Shown here: one piece after another, positions 11,701 to 24,130 of the stretch
How positions within the stretch are numbered: position 1 is the stretch's first letter
Layout: the number at the start of each line of letters is the position of its first letter
From: Trichoplax adhaerens
Taxonomy: Eukaryota; Placozoa; Uniplacotomia; Trichoplacea; Trichoplacidae
Direction: 5' to 3'
NCBI RefSeq assembly: GCF_000150275.1
Contig: NW_002060948.1
Span: 2,472,180 to 2,536,179 of the forward strand
Length of the DNA: 64,000 nucleotides
Notes under the pieces: generated by a model
What the model was told of the DNA's origin: nothing
Databases searched by the model: none
What the model saw: the letters and a program-made list of their open reading frames with translations, nothing else
Made by a program: the position numbers and the translations under genes

Positions 11701-14700
11701 ATACGTCTGTTGCTTAAAACATTTATTTGCTGTTATCCTAGTTGAGCTAAGATTGAATATAAGAATACTCGGTTTTTCTTACTCTATGAAAGAAAGATCA
11801 ATCGATCTGGTAACCAGTAATACAAAATTACAAAACATATTAAAAGTTTATAATAGATGAATAGATCAATATTAGCAGTATTCGATTTACAATATACAGT
11901 ACACTATATTGTTTAGTTACAATCTCATATTTCTTAAATAATTGCACGTTATATATACGTGTACAGTATACTCGTATGTTATATGATACGATCAACATCG
12001 AACCTTTTATTGACTGTAGCATATATATATATATATAACTAATACATTAAAGCGTTTAACTATGCTGGGAAAATTTTAGTATTAAGAAATAATCATCCCG
12101 GAATATTAGGAAAATACTGGTAGTGTGCATGATAAATTTACTGTATCAGTCTGAAGCAGTACACTGTAAGCTAATGTACATTATACGTATTCGCATGTAT
12201 AACATTACTGAGTTTGAACACTAACATAATTACCGCATTTTCATTAGGTTGGAATTACAACTGTCATGATCCATACTTGCAGATCATAATTACTGTAATT
12301 AACATAATCATAAGAACACTATATGACAATTGAAATCTTCTTCAAGCAGTAAATAATTATCTACTGGTTGACTAGGATGACAAAAGATGTTCTACTGAAT
12401 TATCATTTAAATTGCAAATATACGCGGGCGTAACTTGAATGCACCATATCTGTGTTATCTTCTGGTTTGTATGAAGATTATTGATATCAAATCAGTGTAT
12501 TTACACTAATTAAAATTTCTGTAGAGCTACCGTACCTGATACTATTACTTGAAATGTCCAGATTCTAATATGAATTATGTAAAACTGCATATAAACTAAT
12601 ACTGTTTAGTTTCTATATGCTAATATTTACATAAAATGATATTCATACATAATATTAACACGTGATCGTATGCAATGTTATGTACGTCATGATGATAACT
12701 ACTTGTCAGCTCAAGTTCTTCATACAATCTCGCGTTGGCTAGAATAACTTAATCTACACTATATAGCAAATTTCCGCTAACTCAGTAGGCAACAGCCTTC
12801 GAATCCACTGTCCCAGTAAATTACAAGTTTACCCAAATAGGCGGTCACTACCCAGCGGATAATAGGGGCGCAATTAAATTACAGTTCTATTCGGCAAGGT
12901 ACTCAACGTATAGACGTTCATCACCAAATTTTTAAACTCTCTTATCCGAAGAAAGGACTGCTCTATCGTAAGTCAGGACTACATCATAATGATACGATAG
13001 ATTATCTCTAGTGAAGTACCTTAAAAAACATCTGTACGATACTGTAAAAGTTCATCTAATTCGTAACTTCATTTAATTCAAGGCAAAAAGCACATCATTT
13101 ACTTTATGAAGCTGGAACTGAAAGCTGACATGAAAATCTCATCATACTGACTAGCACGCAGCGTTATCATTTTAACATATAAAAATGGCCCATACAGGTA
13201 ATTCTGCAGACTATTTTTTTTAGCATCTTTGATAGCAACCAATTTTAAAATTTTTTGCTAAAAGCCATAGCGAAGAGTAAAACATGACTCGTATCGTACA
13301 CCAAACAACTTAGAACTTAATGACTATCAAGTACTGGTGTTGCAGTCTAAATTCTATATAAAATCAACGATTTTCTATTATAACCATGAAGAGTTCACAA
13401 CTCCTTAATACCTCTAGTAATGCTCTCGTTCCTTATCCATGTCCATAAAATAAAATGCAGGGGTTAGATCACACCGTATTGGCAATTATTAAGGTTGTAT
13501 CCGATCCTAATTTTGTATCGTCATAGCTAATTGAGATACCAATGCAACAAAGGTGTGATTCTCTTTTGACGTAATATGATATAGCTATATTTTCACCTTG
13601 ATTGGAGCAATGCAGACGAAGAAATAAAACTGGCATTTATAGGAATACATTCCCAGATCCACATAAAGAAGATCGCATCTTATACTCTGCCGTACAAATG
13701 CTCTCTCACTACTGACTGATTTAACGATAGTCTGAGATTGAAGTTACTAATCAGTTATTGGTTTGTCCATTTAACATTTTCTGTATGGGGCCCTCTCCAT
13801 CAGATCAAATTTTTAGTTGTTTCACGTGGTTGTAAATAGCCATCTGTGTAGTCTTTTCTATTAATTTCAATCCAGCTTACCTAAGGCATACTTTACAGTA
13901 ATGTAGCTTTTCATACGCAAGACATTTTTAAAATGTCATTGTACTGTACAGTGTACACGTGTGTACAATATCAAAAATCTGAGAAAATATTACACATTAT
14001 ACTTTATGTCATGCTCAAAGCTAACAGTAGAAACTGAATTTTAAACTTTCTTTGGCACGGAGTACTTTACAGGATATGAAATACATAGAGAATTTAATCA
14101 CGTTGCATTGTAAACTTTCAACCGAGGACAATTTACTCAGGCTTATACATATTTTGCTGTATAATAGCCAGTAATAACAAAGGACAATCCTCATATATTC
14201 CGCTATATCATTTATGTTTTCGAAATAATGCTCAAATGTATAGTATTTTTAGTGCTCTACCTATTTGTAAAAAATAGTTCCATTCATTGCTTGCGGCCAA
14301 TAGCAGTTTGATAAAGGATCGAAAAGCCTTAATCTAACTTAGTGCGACTAATCCAATATATTTGTAGGCAGTTGAGAGAAAGTGGAATAATTTCGTATAA
14401 GGTATAGTCAGCGTTGCTGTAGTTTAGTACTCTGCCCATTACCCCTTCATTTCTATTTCATTCGTAAAAGAATTGGCTCGTATTTATTTTTCGTACGGAA
14501 TTACAACCGATAGCCATGATAGAGAGTAAATCTAATTAAGTGCGATTTCATATACGTTTTTGCGGCAGTCTTGCCTGAACAACATCTTTAAATGCATACT
14601 TTTTGCGTTTGGCTTTAACGGCATGGCATCTGTCTATCCGCTCGTCTATATCATCTTATACCGATCATATCCGTATGTCTGTATATCTGATTACATATTT

Positions 14701-16123
14701 GTTTTACTAATGTCAACGACTACTGAATGGAACTACTCTGACAGTAGTCCCTGGTGCCTACAGTAACTTGACTAGGTTGGGCAGTATTGGGCACCAAGGC
14801 AGTCACTGTCCACACTAGAGTAGCAGAGTCGTAGTCCATAATTCCTTGGCACGGTAACTGTAAACGTTTGAAGTAGAGTGCACTTACTGCATCTGTTTAG
14901 GCAGTTAAATCTGTGTCGAATTGATGTCGAAAAAGTGTACTTGCAATAAAAGTCCTCTGCCTACTTGTACAATGTTGGTACTGCAGTGAGAAATTGTCAC
15001 TAAGAATATTCATTCTTCCAATTTATCAGTTATTAATCAACCGGGCACTTACTGCATCTGTTTATGCAGTTATATCTGTGTCGAATTGATGTCGAAAAAG
15101 TGTGCTTGCATAGAAGTCCCTGCCTACTTGTATAATGTTGGTACTGCAGTGAGAAGTTGTCATTGAGAATATTCATTCTTCCAATTCATCTGTTATTAAT
15201 CAACCGGGTTCAACTAGTTACAAGATTGAACCATTTTGCATCAATGGTTCTTATTGAACGCTTTCTATAGATGCACTACAGCATAATCGTATAGTTATTT
15301 CAAGAGGTCTCCGATGTTGACAGCAACTATACTGACTATCCAGTCAACAATGATGAACGTACTGGTACTACTGCTGTTATGACGACGCCTTATTCTTGTT
15401 TCTACGCGTGCTAACCATAAGGATACATGTACTATTTTTGCTTGGTAGTCGCTACTAAGGGTTTGATAATTGATGTAGTAGCCAACCTTAGAATTGTAAT
15501 CCTGAATTACTATCACAAAGTACTATAGCTATTCAAACAATTCATCATAGTTGAAAATATCTTCATTCCATTTGTAAATACGAATCATTAAGAATACGAA
15601 CAATGTCCATATCCGACATTGGAAGATTTCAATCATAATCTAGGCACTTGGCAACGTTTAAAATTCATATTTCAACACGTCAATAACATCAAAACCCTAT
15701 CTTGTTTTTCTAATAATCTTATTCCTACTGAGTATGTTGCTTAAGAATACCTTTATAATTAATTTGCGAATGGAGTAATAAAGAATCGCCGCTATCTCTT
15801 CGAAATTGATCTTAGTATCGTCAACAATACTCTCAAGCAGTACTGGCTAACGAACGTCAATTATCTCTTTTACCGGAGATAACGAATAGAAATTTAAAAT
15901 TTTCAGGAGTACTCCTTTTATCAATTTGTGACGGTGCACTGGATTGAGGCCTTTGTTTATTATGTCTAGAATATTTTTTCCAAGATATTTTATATGTAAA
16001 TTTATATGAATTATATTGCTTCGGTAACAATTGCTGCTCTAATACATTGATAGCAGTATTCTGATATCGTTTTATTGCTATCTTTACCGTTTTAGATAGC
16101 AGTAGAGAAAACAAACCTTATAG
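8719..16123. other. Intergenic region between divergent genes
   Basis: About 7.4 kb between the calsyntenin 5' region (minus strand) and the first recognised ATP13A exon (plus strand). The missing first exons and promoters of both genes probably lie here, but I could not place them. A possible extra calsyntenin exon sits near 8897-8953 on the minus strand: acceptor CAG, open frame with a YLECIINCKF stretch, donor GTGAGT. The 165-bp tandem duplication at 14.88-15.21 kb and a short AT run at 12.02 kb are the only repeats seen. Open frames at 11.0-11.3 kb read on both strands and match nothing I know. Confidence 0.5.
14880..15208. repeat. 165-bp tandem duplication
   Basis: Two head-to-tail copies, 14880-15044 and 15045-15208. 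Each begins GCACTTACTGCATCTGTTTA and ends TTAATCAACCGGG. The copies differ at scattered single bases and by small indels, so the duplication is not brand new. No open frame spans it. A 7-bp inverted repeat, GGTTCAA/TTGAACC, follows directly at 15207-15232. Confidence 0.9.
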
Positions 16124-19100
16124 TTTGATACCTGAAAATGGAAATGAATCCCATCAATTGCTTCATGAAGGCACCGACGAAGAAGTGGTAAGATCATGTA
16201 GCCATACCGTCCGAAAGAGATCATGTTTATCGTTAATCCATAACATCTACGATAAAGATCTCTTTTAACATTGTAAACATTCTATCCAAATCGATACAGT
16301 ATAAATTCAATTACATATTTATAGCGAAGATCAATTAAACATTATTCAATAAATTATATTCTCAATCTAATAAAATTATTATTTCACTCATTCCGATCAC
16401 TTTCACTGGCGAACATTTTTACTTATCTTTGCATACTGTATACGATGGCCACAATTAAAATGAAAGATATGCTATGGGAGTAAAATTGATTACAAAAAGG
16501 TAACGTATATTCTTTTAGATGATACTTTGATATAAACTAGAGCAATTCTTGATCAAGTTGTGTTTAAAATATTGTTTCATAATACACGTAAAATAATTAT
16601 CTAATCTGTGATTCAGTACTTTGTATATCATTATTATGAGTACGAATTATTACTAGCAGATTATGTTTATTATAAAGGGCGTAGAAATATAAATGTTTTC
16701 TCGGTACCTGAACTTACAATTTCACACTAACATTATTCGTTGCAAATATTACATTCTAAATATACCACTTTCAGTCTAATATATGACAAGACTTCGTTCA
16801 ATGTTCAATTCTTCTGCTGAAATAGCCATATAAATTTTGATTGCAGACCTTTTTGTATTACCTTTGTTGTTTACTTTCCTGTGGCTTCTTTGTTCTTGTG
16901 GGGTATTGGCGTCCGGATTGGAGGCATAAATGGACTCATAGTATGTGCCCATTTCAAGAAGCTGATTCCGTTTTCATCAAGGTCAGCGCATGTTAACTTT
17001 CTATTAATACAATGAATCTATATTTACAAAATTACAAATTTGCTACTATCTATCCGAGGCTAGTTTTACATATCGTGGGAAATGTTAGGCATATACTTTA
17101 TTGCTCTTACTAGATATTCATAGCTAATTTTATCCATTGTATTCACCTTACAAAGCATATCTCTGATAAACCCATTTACCTTTAGGACCAGTACAATCGT
17201 TGGTACCCTGCTAAAATCCTACAACTAGTGGACAATACTAGAAGGTATCACATACCTCTAGCGTTATTTTAATTATTATACTTATACCAAACAGTTAATC
17301 ACTATAGCAAATAAACATCTGAATATATACATGCCGTACATACATGCACATTATATATAGACAGGCTATCTGGAACTTATAAACTGATTTATTCATCTAC
17401 AATGCAATCTGGATATCATGTTCATACAATATTTATACCCAAAATTCATGACGACCAAACTAATGTATTACTCTTATTAACTATAATGCAATAGCCTTAG
17501 TATAGATTTTACGATCATGTTTAGATTTATTAATGATATCCCACATACTCCCTAATAGAGAGAATTCAAATGGAAAACAGATGATACACGAAACAAATGA
17601 TGATCCCACGGATGCCCTTGGGAATGGTACAAATGTAAGCTAACTATTTCAAAATTGTTTTTCACTGCAAGTCACCCTAACTCAATTTTTTTACCTCCTG
17701 TTACATAGCCCTTGGATGTCAAATATTTCAAATTTCATTGTCTCCGCTATTTTTGGAATCCGCAAATTCAACATTTTACGGTTCTTAGGTATATCTTCTT
17801 ACAATAAAGTTACTCCAATAGCAACATTTTAGTTCGTAGATAGTAGTAGCGTATACAGACCGCAGACTTTATGTATGAACAAATAAATTAGCCTGTAGCT
17901 TATTTGAATGAAACATGATTATTGAATTAGTACTTAACGGAAAAATATATGCTTTATGTTGTGAATATTGTATAACAGGGGCCTTGATCGCAATTTTACG
18001 TGCCGCGAGATTTACGACCGTTTCTCGCGTGGACTTGATAATCATCAAGCTGGTAGAAGGTATGATCCTCGATCGTACTTTAAATTGATTTAAAAAAATT
18101 CTATTTTCGTTCACTGTATTATGGACCATATCGTATGAAATCATCTCATTTATTTTGCATAGGGCAATCATATATGAGCAGAACTTAATCGATGTCAAAG
18201 TTAAAAGTTACATTCGTTTACTTTTTGAAGTGGTAAGGTTCTGGATTCTAATATATTCTGCCACCGATATAAACTCGTAGAAATCGTAGAATCATCTCAT
18301 CGGACATACCGTATATCTAAACCTGCTTATTCATACTAGGCATTAAATCCATTCTATGTCTTCCAAGTATTCAGCGTAACATTATGGTTCTTTGATGACT
18401 ACTACTATTACGCAGGATGCATTGTATTTGTATCAGTAGTATCCATCGCCATAACCTTGGTGCAAACTCGCCGGGTGAGAATAGTTTGTGACTGGATATC
18501 TATACTTCATAATCTATGCATTTATAAGCTTATATAATTTCCTGACGTAAAAATACTGTATTTATCAAAATTATGACAACAGAATCGTGTCCGCCTTAGA
18601 AATATGGTCGCAACATCATCAAATATTCAAGTGATAAGGAACCATTCCGGTAGCCAACAATCTAAATAAAATTTTTTTCTCAACGTAGCAAGTTTTATAT
18701 TAAAATTATTTCTGAAATATACAGGTGACCCTGAAAATGTATCTAGTACTGAAATTGTCCCGGGCGACGTTATTGTCATTCCGCCTGATGGAATACGGAT
18801 GGAATGCGATGCTGTTTTAATTAGCGGTTCCTGTGTTGTTAATGAAAGCTCGTTAACAGGTTTTCATACTAAATGATATGATTACTTTTATTGATAATTT
18901 TAATTACGTACAGTTTTTCATCTATGCAATATTCAAGTTAGTTATAACAGATATCATTATGCGGTACATAATTTTATACGCAATATAGGCGAGAGTAATC
19001 CCGTGCTAAAAACACAACTGATTAGTGACGGTGCTGATGCTGATAACGTTTACTACCCGAACCTTCACAAACAACATTCTCTTTTTGCTGGAACGCAAGT

Positions 19101-22100
19101 TTTGCAAGCCCGTTCATACAGTTCTTCTCTTGTAACTGCACTGGTTATACGCACAGGTCAGAGATTATCGTAACGTCTTGATAAAATTCTAAATTTTAAG
19201 AAGTGTTGCGTTTGCCCACTCTGATAGGATTTTATAGTATGAAGGGTAATCTCGTGCGTAGTATTCTTTATCCTAAGCCCATGAACCTAAAGTTGTACCG
19301 TGACGCAATTGGATTTGTAGGCTGCTTAGCTTTTTTAGGTAATTAAAAATTATTGTATACTCGGTAGCCCATATCATCGTAAGCATTATGATTTGCGTTA
19401 ATATATTTAAGCTGATTCTCTGTGAACTAAAATTGCTTTTTTAAATATCTTTGATCTAGCGCTCATTGGTTTGATTTATAGCATCGTAACTCTTATTATT
19501 GATGGGGTATTTATAAATGATTATCTCCTTTTCTACTTACATATATAAATATCTTCAAGTGCGTTCTGCATTATTCATACATAGGTAACGCCAGGCGAAG
19601 TTATTAAGCGAGCATTGGACATGATCACAATTGCTGTTCCACCAGCTCTACCAGCCGCGGTTTCGATTGGAACTGTCTATGCCACGAATCGACTTAGAGT
19701 AAGAGGCATTTTTTGCATCAATCCTTCAAGGTACTTACTACTTTAATTTTTAAAATCTGAAGCTTTAAGCTGTCAACTTACGTAGATGTTCATAAAACAA
19801 ACTTTAACAGCATTCTTTAAAATTTTAATTTCGCAAAGGATCAATTTGAGTGGTAAACTCAATTTGGTTTGTTTCGATAAGGTAAGAGCGCATGTGTTAT
19901 TTGCATACTCTAGAAACAATTCCCAGTTTTGTGATAATTAAATCCTTCCTTAAGACCGGAACGTTAACAGAAGACTTCTTGGAATTTTGGGGAGTAAGCA
20001 GCGTTAAACAAGGACGGTTAGACATCAATCAACTATAATTTTAACTTTTTATAATATTTATTAAGGGAATTGTTAATCAACGTTGTGAAACGATGTCTTT
20101 TAGCTTTAGGGAAATATTGACTGATATTAAATCTAATCCAGCTGATAAGCTAGCGGTTACGATGGCAACTTGCCATTCATTAACAGTTCTTAAAGGTGAT
20201 GTGTGTGGTGACCCCTTAGATATGCAAATGTTCCAAGCAACGCAATGGGTAGGAAACTTAAATTGGCTTTAGCAATCTTCTTGCGTTAGTTAGCGTTACT
20301 GGTATGAGACACAGATCTTAACTTCTCGATACATTAACATCACAGACCTTAGACGAAAGTGCTGACGATCATCAAAAGTACGATACCGTTATTCAAGCAA
20401 GCGTAAAACCTCCAAGTTCTACACCCACAACCAGTCAGGTAGCGTCTTAATTTCTTCAGAACTACCAGCAACCTATTCACACCGTCATCGCTCAAATATT
20501 TGCTTCCCCAATATGCATTCATATCTGGCCCACATACTTGCTGATAGAGTAGCTATTTTATTCTTTCCTTTATTCGTTATTTTAGAACCAATTTGAATAT
20601 GGGATTTTGAAACGCTACGCTTTCACCTCTGACTTGAAGCGCATGTCAGTGCTCATTCGTAAGTTAGGAGCTGGCAACCTAGAATTAGTTATGAAAGGAG
20701 CCCCCGAAACAGTAATACAATATTGTAACAGCAGTTCAGGTACGTTGATACCAATAAATGTAATTCTGTTAATGATGGCATTTTATTGCCTTTCATAGAA
20801 AAGATTCTTATCATACATTCTACTGTAGTCCCTGACGATTTCTCTCAAACGTTGGAGTCACTTACGGAACAAGGTTACAGAGTGCTCGGTTTGGCTCATA
20901 GATCTTTAGATTCAAAACTTTCATGGCGATCTGCTCAAAAACTCTCACGGTAATATTTTTACGATGCCGCTTGCAAGGATAGCTGTTATAAGTTTTGCTT
21001 TCTATTTATAGACAAGACTTGGAAGAAAATATGACCTTCCTCGGTTTACTGATTATGCAAAACAAATTGAAGCCTGAAACATCTGGAATAATAGAAGAAC
21101 TAGCTGAAGCGAATATTAGGACTGTTATGATTACTGGTAAAATAGTTTATATCATTGATTTTGATTACAAAGTTTTAACTCTCAATGCATCAAAATCCAA
21201 CATTACAGGTGATAATCTGAAAACTGCTGTCAATATTGCTCGAGAATGTGAAATGATACAACCAAATGAAAATGTTGTACATTTAATTGCTAAAGAACCT
21301 ACGACCTCTCAAACTGAACCAACTGTCACATGGAATCTCTTAAAGAAAAGTGGGAATGCACCGGTAAAGATTTCCATAAAATATGATAGTAGTTAATTCA
21401 TAGTTGAAAGATAGTGACAATAGTAGCAATTGTATAGTAACTGTAAATTAATTCTAGGTTCTTTCAAGTGCCCAATATTATCGCCCTACAAGCGATCGGA
21501 TCGCATGTACTGGTGACACTGTTTCAGTAATTCAAAAATATTTACCAAATATGCTTGAAAAGGTCAGCTAAGCAACACGGATATTATTGTTATTTATCTA
21601 TCATATCACGCTCTTCACATGCATCTTCTTTAATGTTGGTCAGGTGCTTATTCAAGGAACTATTTTTGCTCGAACATCACCAAAACAGAAAGCTGAACTT
21701 GTAGAAGGCTTCCAAAATCTAGGGTAACTAACAGTTATGGATTTATGATATTCCGGTATGATAATAAATTTTGCTCTGACGGAGTCTCGTTGGAAATCTA
21801 TTGTTAACGTAATTCTCCACTTAAATTTAAGATACTACGTTGGAATGTGCGGCGATGGAGCTAATGATTGCGGAGTTAGAAAATACTAATAAATTCGTAC
21901 TTTAAAGATATTAAAGAATAACGTCATATGTAATTAATTCGACTTAGGCTTTAAATACTGCTCATGCCGGAATATCCCTTTCGGAGGCTGAGGCTTCCGT
22001 AGCATCACCATTTACCTCGAAAGTATGAAATACTTGTCGCTACTTTCCAAGTTATTCCTATAATGTGATTCTGTATACTGTAACACAATATTCTTACTCT

Positions 22101-24130
22101 TCTGAACTAAATTTGACATTTCATAATTCTAGGTTCCCAATATTTCATGCGTTTCTACACTGATTAGGTAAACCTACTGTGTAAGACTAGTTAGCATTTA
22201 AGACATATATTTACGTCCGGTTGATTGTAATCTGTTATCATTATTCAAAAGTTCTCAGAGTTTTAGAAGTTTAAAGTCACTAAGTGGAAAACATTAATTG
22301 ATACTTTTAGGGAAGGTCGCGCTGCATTAATAACCGCTTTTGGCGTGTTCAAATACATGGCTTTGTATAGCATCATACAGTTTACAACAGTGATGATTTT
22401 ATACTGGGTAATAATTAAGCATCAGTCGAATCCTTTTACTTTAATAATGCTAATTACTGGACCTTTTCAATTTTATTAGTACGTTGCTAACCTTGGGGAC
22501 TTCCAGTTCCTGTTCATTGATTTATTCATTATTCTTTCCATTGCACTCGTCAGTAAGTATAATTGGCTACTATAGCAGTGGTAATAGTATCTTCATAGAC
22601 AACTTATTGTAGCTCTATGTATAGTATGATGCTTTTAGTATTGGAACATTCGCCACATTTCATGCATGCCTCATCGATATGATGGGATTCAAATCAAGAT
22701 ATGCTCTGCTAATGCCAAAATATTGCTTAATTTTAGTGAGTAGAACTGAAGCATTTCCGTTGATATCAAAACAACGTCCAAACAGTTCGCTAACCAGCTT
22801 TGAAACCTTATCTTCGCTTTTCGCCCATGTCATAGTTACTGTTGCAAGCCAAACTTTGGTTTACTTCTACTTAGCATCACAGCCATGGTACACAGTCTTT
22901 AATCAGCTTAATCGAAAGCAATTATATAGTATACTATAACTTGCATCATTTAACGATATCTAACGTTAACCTTCCATAAATGAAACAATTTTAGGTACGT
23001 AGAAAATGTGGATACGGTTAATGGTTCAACGTATGTTCAATGCTACGAAACGACAACGTTATTTTATTTCACTAACTATCAGTATATATGGATAGCTGTT
23101 GTCTTTTCTAAAGGTCCTCCGTTTCGTAAAAGAATTTACACTAATTGTAAGCATTCGTATCTTATTTAATATTCATGAGTATTATGCCTAACATCATATA
23201 CAATATACTGTAATCATTCTACCGAAATTCAATAAGTAAGCTTAAATGGACGCACTATTTTGATAACCACCTTCATCTAGGGGCTTATTTATTCGTGTTG
23301 ATAAGCCTACTGGCCATTGCTACAGTATTCATCCTTCACCCTGGCAGTGCCTCTGTCACGTTCGAGGTACTAAACTAATTTATCTATTGTAATTGCTATA
23401 TTTTGCAACTGTTGCTATAAGGCAATTGTTAAATCTGCCTTTTGCCAATAATCTCATATCTTTGCTGCCAATAAGCAAGCAATTTTACTATAAAAATACG
23501 CGTAGTGGTATTTTGATATTTTTCAGTCTTGAACTACTTATCAAGATTAATACTCCATTACAATTATAAGTTTATTTTAGTCGAATCACGGGTGGATATA
23601 ATTATATTACAGTGTGTGAGCTGGTCTGTAATAAACTGTCGTTATCATTACTACAATAAATTTATAAGGTCATGACGATCTAATGACAATCGTACATAAA
23701 AAATTGAATTCTAACACAATTTTATATTATAGCTAAAAGCCATTACTGATATAACCTTCAAAGTATGCCTAATCCTATTGGGTATTGCGTATTTTTGCGT
23801 TTGTTTTCTACTGGAGGTAGGCTTATATTGCAGTACAATTAAGCGTCTTACGCAAAATTGTTGGCTGGCATAAAAGGCAGCAGTCATAGATGTTGTTTAT
23901 TTAAGTAATATACTTCAAATTTGAACTAGGAATTCTTGATTACGGCTCCCTATTGGAGGCCGTTTTGGTCTTGCATTAAATGTACACGTAGAAGGCCGAA
24001 AAAATTTGAGCAATTAGAAAGTAGCCTTATCGAAGAAGCATGGCCACCTGCCAGCAATTTCAATAACCCTACCGTAACATCAAATCCCCAAAAGAAGATA
24101 ATTCGATACCACTATGAAAGTCAGATTTGA
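16124..24130 (+). CDS. P5B-type ATPase, ATP13A2/3-like
   Basis: Endolysosomal P5B pump; the family exports polyamines from lysosomes or endosomes. Seen in order: LVGYWRPDW in the N-terminal membrane hairpin (exon 16847-16981), [12 protein letters not shown] in M1-M2 (18340-18474), the A-domain VPGD and TGES, the P5B signature PPALPA (19585-19730), phosphorylation site DKTGT split between exons 19839-19881 and 19955-19993, KGAPE (20586-20739), [18 protein letters not shown] (21832-21874) and [13 protein letters not shown]. Other exons: 16124-16187, 17186-17244, 17979-18059, 18163-18232, 18583-18649, 18725-18859, 18989-19156, 19228-19338, 19460-19506, 20066-20248, 20346-20438, 20829-20949, 21012-21136, 21209-21363, 21458-21562, 21645-21723, 21948-22022, 22133-22167, 22311-22407, 22480-22552, 22737-22928, 23003-23146, 23281-23366, 23733-23816 and 23930-24130. 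Total is about 1,114 residues; all catalytic motifs are intact. The ATG exon, and perhaps one small N-terminal exon, were not found. PPALPA rather than PPELP separates it from P5A. Confidence 0.93.

Noticed and set aside
15207-15232. GGTTCAA/TTGAACC hairpin as part of a tRNA gene
   Set aside because: The arms resemble a T-loop GTTCAA, but no acceptor stem, D-arm or anticodon arm can be built around them.
17869-18198. 109-codon minus-strand open frame
   Set aside because: It is the antisense shadow of two ATP13A exons (17979-18059 and 18163-18232).
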